A stretch of DNA of 64,000 nucleotides from the NCBI GenBank assembly GCA_001602455.1, contig CP012157.1:2165733-2229732 (forward strand), given 5' to 3'. Source of the stretch: Betaproteobacteria bacterium UKL13-2. GTDB taxonomy: Bacteria > Pseudomonadota > Gammaproteobacteria > Burkholderiales > Usitatibacteraceae. The position numbers and the translations under genes are program-made. Shown one piece after another: positions 63,291 to 64,000 of this stretch. The first letter of the stretch is position 1. Every line of letters begins with the position of its first letter. Below the pieces are notes generated by a model that was not told the origin of the DNA, ran no database searches, and worked only from the letters and a program-made list of their open reading frames with translations.

Positions 63291-64000
63291 TTAAGCGGGA
63301 AAAACACCGGTGGACAGATAACGATCACCACGATCACACACGATGTGTACGATCACCGCATCGCGCACATTTTGCGCCACGCGCAGCGCCGCAGCAAGCC
63401 CACCGCCGGAAGAGATACCCGCAAAGATGCCCTCTTCGGCCGCGAGGCGACGTGTCATGTCTTCAGCCTCGATCTGCGTCACTTCAAGCACCCGGTCAAC
63501 GCGTGACGCGTCAAAGATTTTGGGTAGGTAGTCTGCACTCCATTTTCGAATGCCGGGCACATTGGCTCCATCCGCCGGTTGAACACCGATGATTTGAATC
63601 GCGGGATTTTTCTCTTTCAAATAGCGTGACACACCCATGATGGTTCCCGTCGTCCCCATCGTGGCGACGAAGTGTGTCACTTTGCCGTTGGTCTGTTGCC
63701 AAATCTCCGGCCCGGTGCCTTCGTAGTGTGCCAATGGGTTATCGGGATTGGCAAACTGGTTCAAGATCATGCCGCCGCGTTCGCGCTGTATTGCGTCAGC
63801 GTGATCACGCGCATACTCCATGCCGCCCGACTCTTTCGGCGTCAACACCAGTTCGGCACCGAACGCACGCATGGTTTGGCGACGTTCAACGGAAAGGTTA
63901 TCCGGCATGACCAACACCATCTTGTAGCCTTTGATCGCGGCCGCCATCGCAAGCGCAATGCCGGTGTTGCCCGAGGTCGCCTCAATCAACGTATCGCCCG
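63291..64000 (-). CDS. cysM: cysteine synthase B (O-acetylserine sulfhydrylase), 3' part
   Basis: About 236 residues are present; the N-terminus with the PLP lysine lies beyond the right edge. The visible part has TLIEATSGNTGIALAMAA (phosphate/substrate loop), GTTGTIMG (PLP phosphate loop) and GISSGGGLAAALRVA. The RRQTMRAFGAELVLTP and ESGGMEYARD segments favour CysM over CysK. It makes cysteine from O-acetylserine and sulfide or thiosulfate. Confidence 0.93.
   Translation of the reverse strand, partial: GDTLIEATSGNTGIALAMAAAIKGYKMVLVMPDNLSVERRQTMRAFGAELVLTPKESGGMEYARDHADAIQRERGGMILNQFANPDNPLAHYEGTGPEIWQQTNGKVTHFVATMGTTGTIMGVSRYLKEKNPAIQIIGVQPADGANVPGIRKWSADYLPKIFDASRVDRVLEVTQIEAEDMTRRLAAEEGIFAGISSGGGLAAALRVAQNVRDAVIVHIVCDRGDRYLSTGVFPA

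Overview
The window looks like the chromosome of a polyhydroxybutyrate-storing betaproteobacterium. The evidence is a class I phaC with phaB, phasin and phaR, an alaC-hom-thrC amino-acid operon, bamD next to a divergent rluD-pgeF pair, rimO, clpB, nadC and cysM. GC content is moderate. I see no rRNA, tRNA or CRISPR array. The assignment to class is inference; no lower rank can be supported.

Layout: 1-322 is the start of an SDR-type 3-hydroxyacyl-CoA dehydrogenase. 453-6957 is an RND efflux operon (tetR, outer-membrane channel, adaptor, pump). 7342-10005 holds bamD and rluD-pgeF. 10165-11187 holds a ZIP metal transporter and a small membrane protein. 11266-16320 is the PHB region (phaC, two phaB-type reductases, phasin, phaR), followed by rimO. 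17990-22840 encodes a 1616-residue multi-domain glycosyltransferase. 22908-24053 is a BLUF photoreceptor and folE. 24245-25711 is a repeat-rich region with a decayed or ACG-start small gene. 25712-31843 is a surface-glycan operon (two AsnB-type amidotransferases, a GT4 and a GT9). 31854-35467 is an etfB-etfA-acyl-CoA dehydrogenase operon. 36158-43183 is a type I restriction-modification operon (hsdR, hsdS, a 63-residue unknown, dinD, hsdM). 43689-47178 is an alpha/beta hydrolase with an ABC-2 exporter. 47532-57751 holds clpB, nadC, mlaA, thrC-hom-GNAT-alaC, a Mth938-like gene and a lipocalin. 57877-64000 holds a PhoX-like phosphatase, divergent fbpA and fbpC under a Fur box, a PolB-like exonuclease and the 3' part of cysM.

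Most genes sit in tight operons with 1-4 nt start-stop overlaps. The main unexplained content is between them. A dispersed repeat of about 112-140 bp (called R1 here) occurs six times, usually beside a second hairpin module (R2), and in two places as R1-R2-inverted R1. A third hairpin repeat (R3) forms a tandem array with alternating A/B units and also sits inside a 200-bp element with perfect 19-bp inverted ends and 9-bp flanking direct repeats. R1 copies in the same orientation lie on both sides of the restriction-modification operon. Short in-frame tandem duplications cluster in the glycan genes.

Regulatory sites that could be read directly include tandem palindromes at tetR, a shared TTGTGC-NN-CGCAA motif at the phasin promoter and upstream of phaR, a PsrA-like box at etfB, a sigma32-like promoter for clpB, and a Fur box between fbpA and fbpC.
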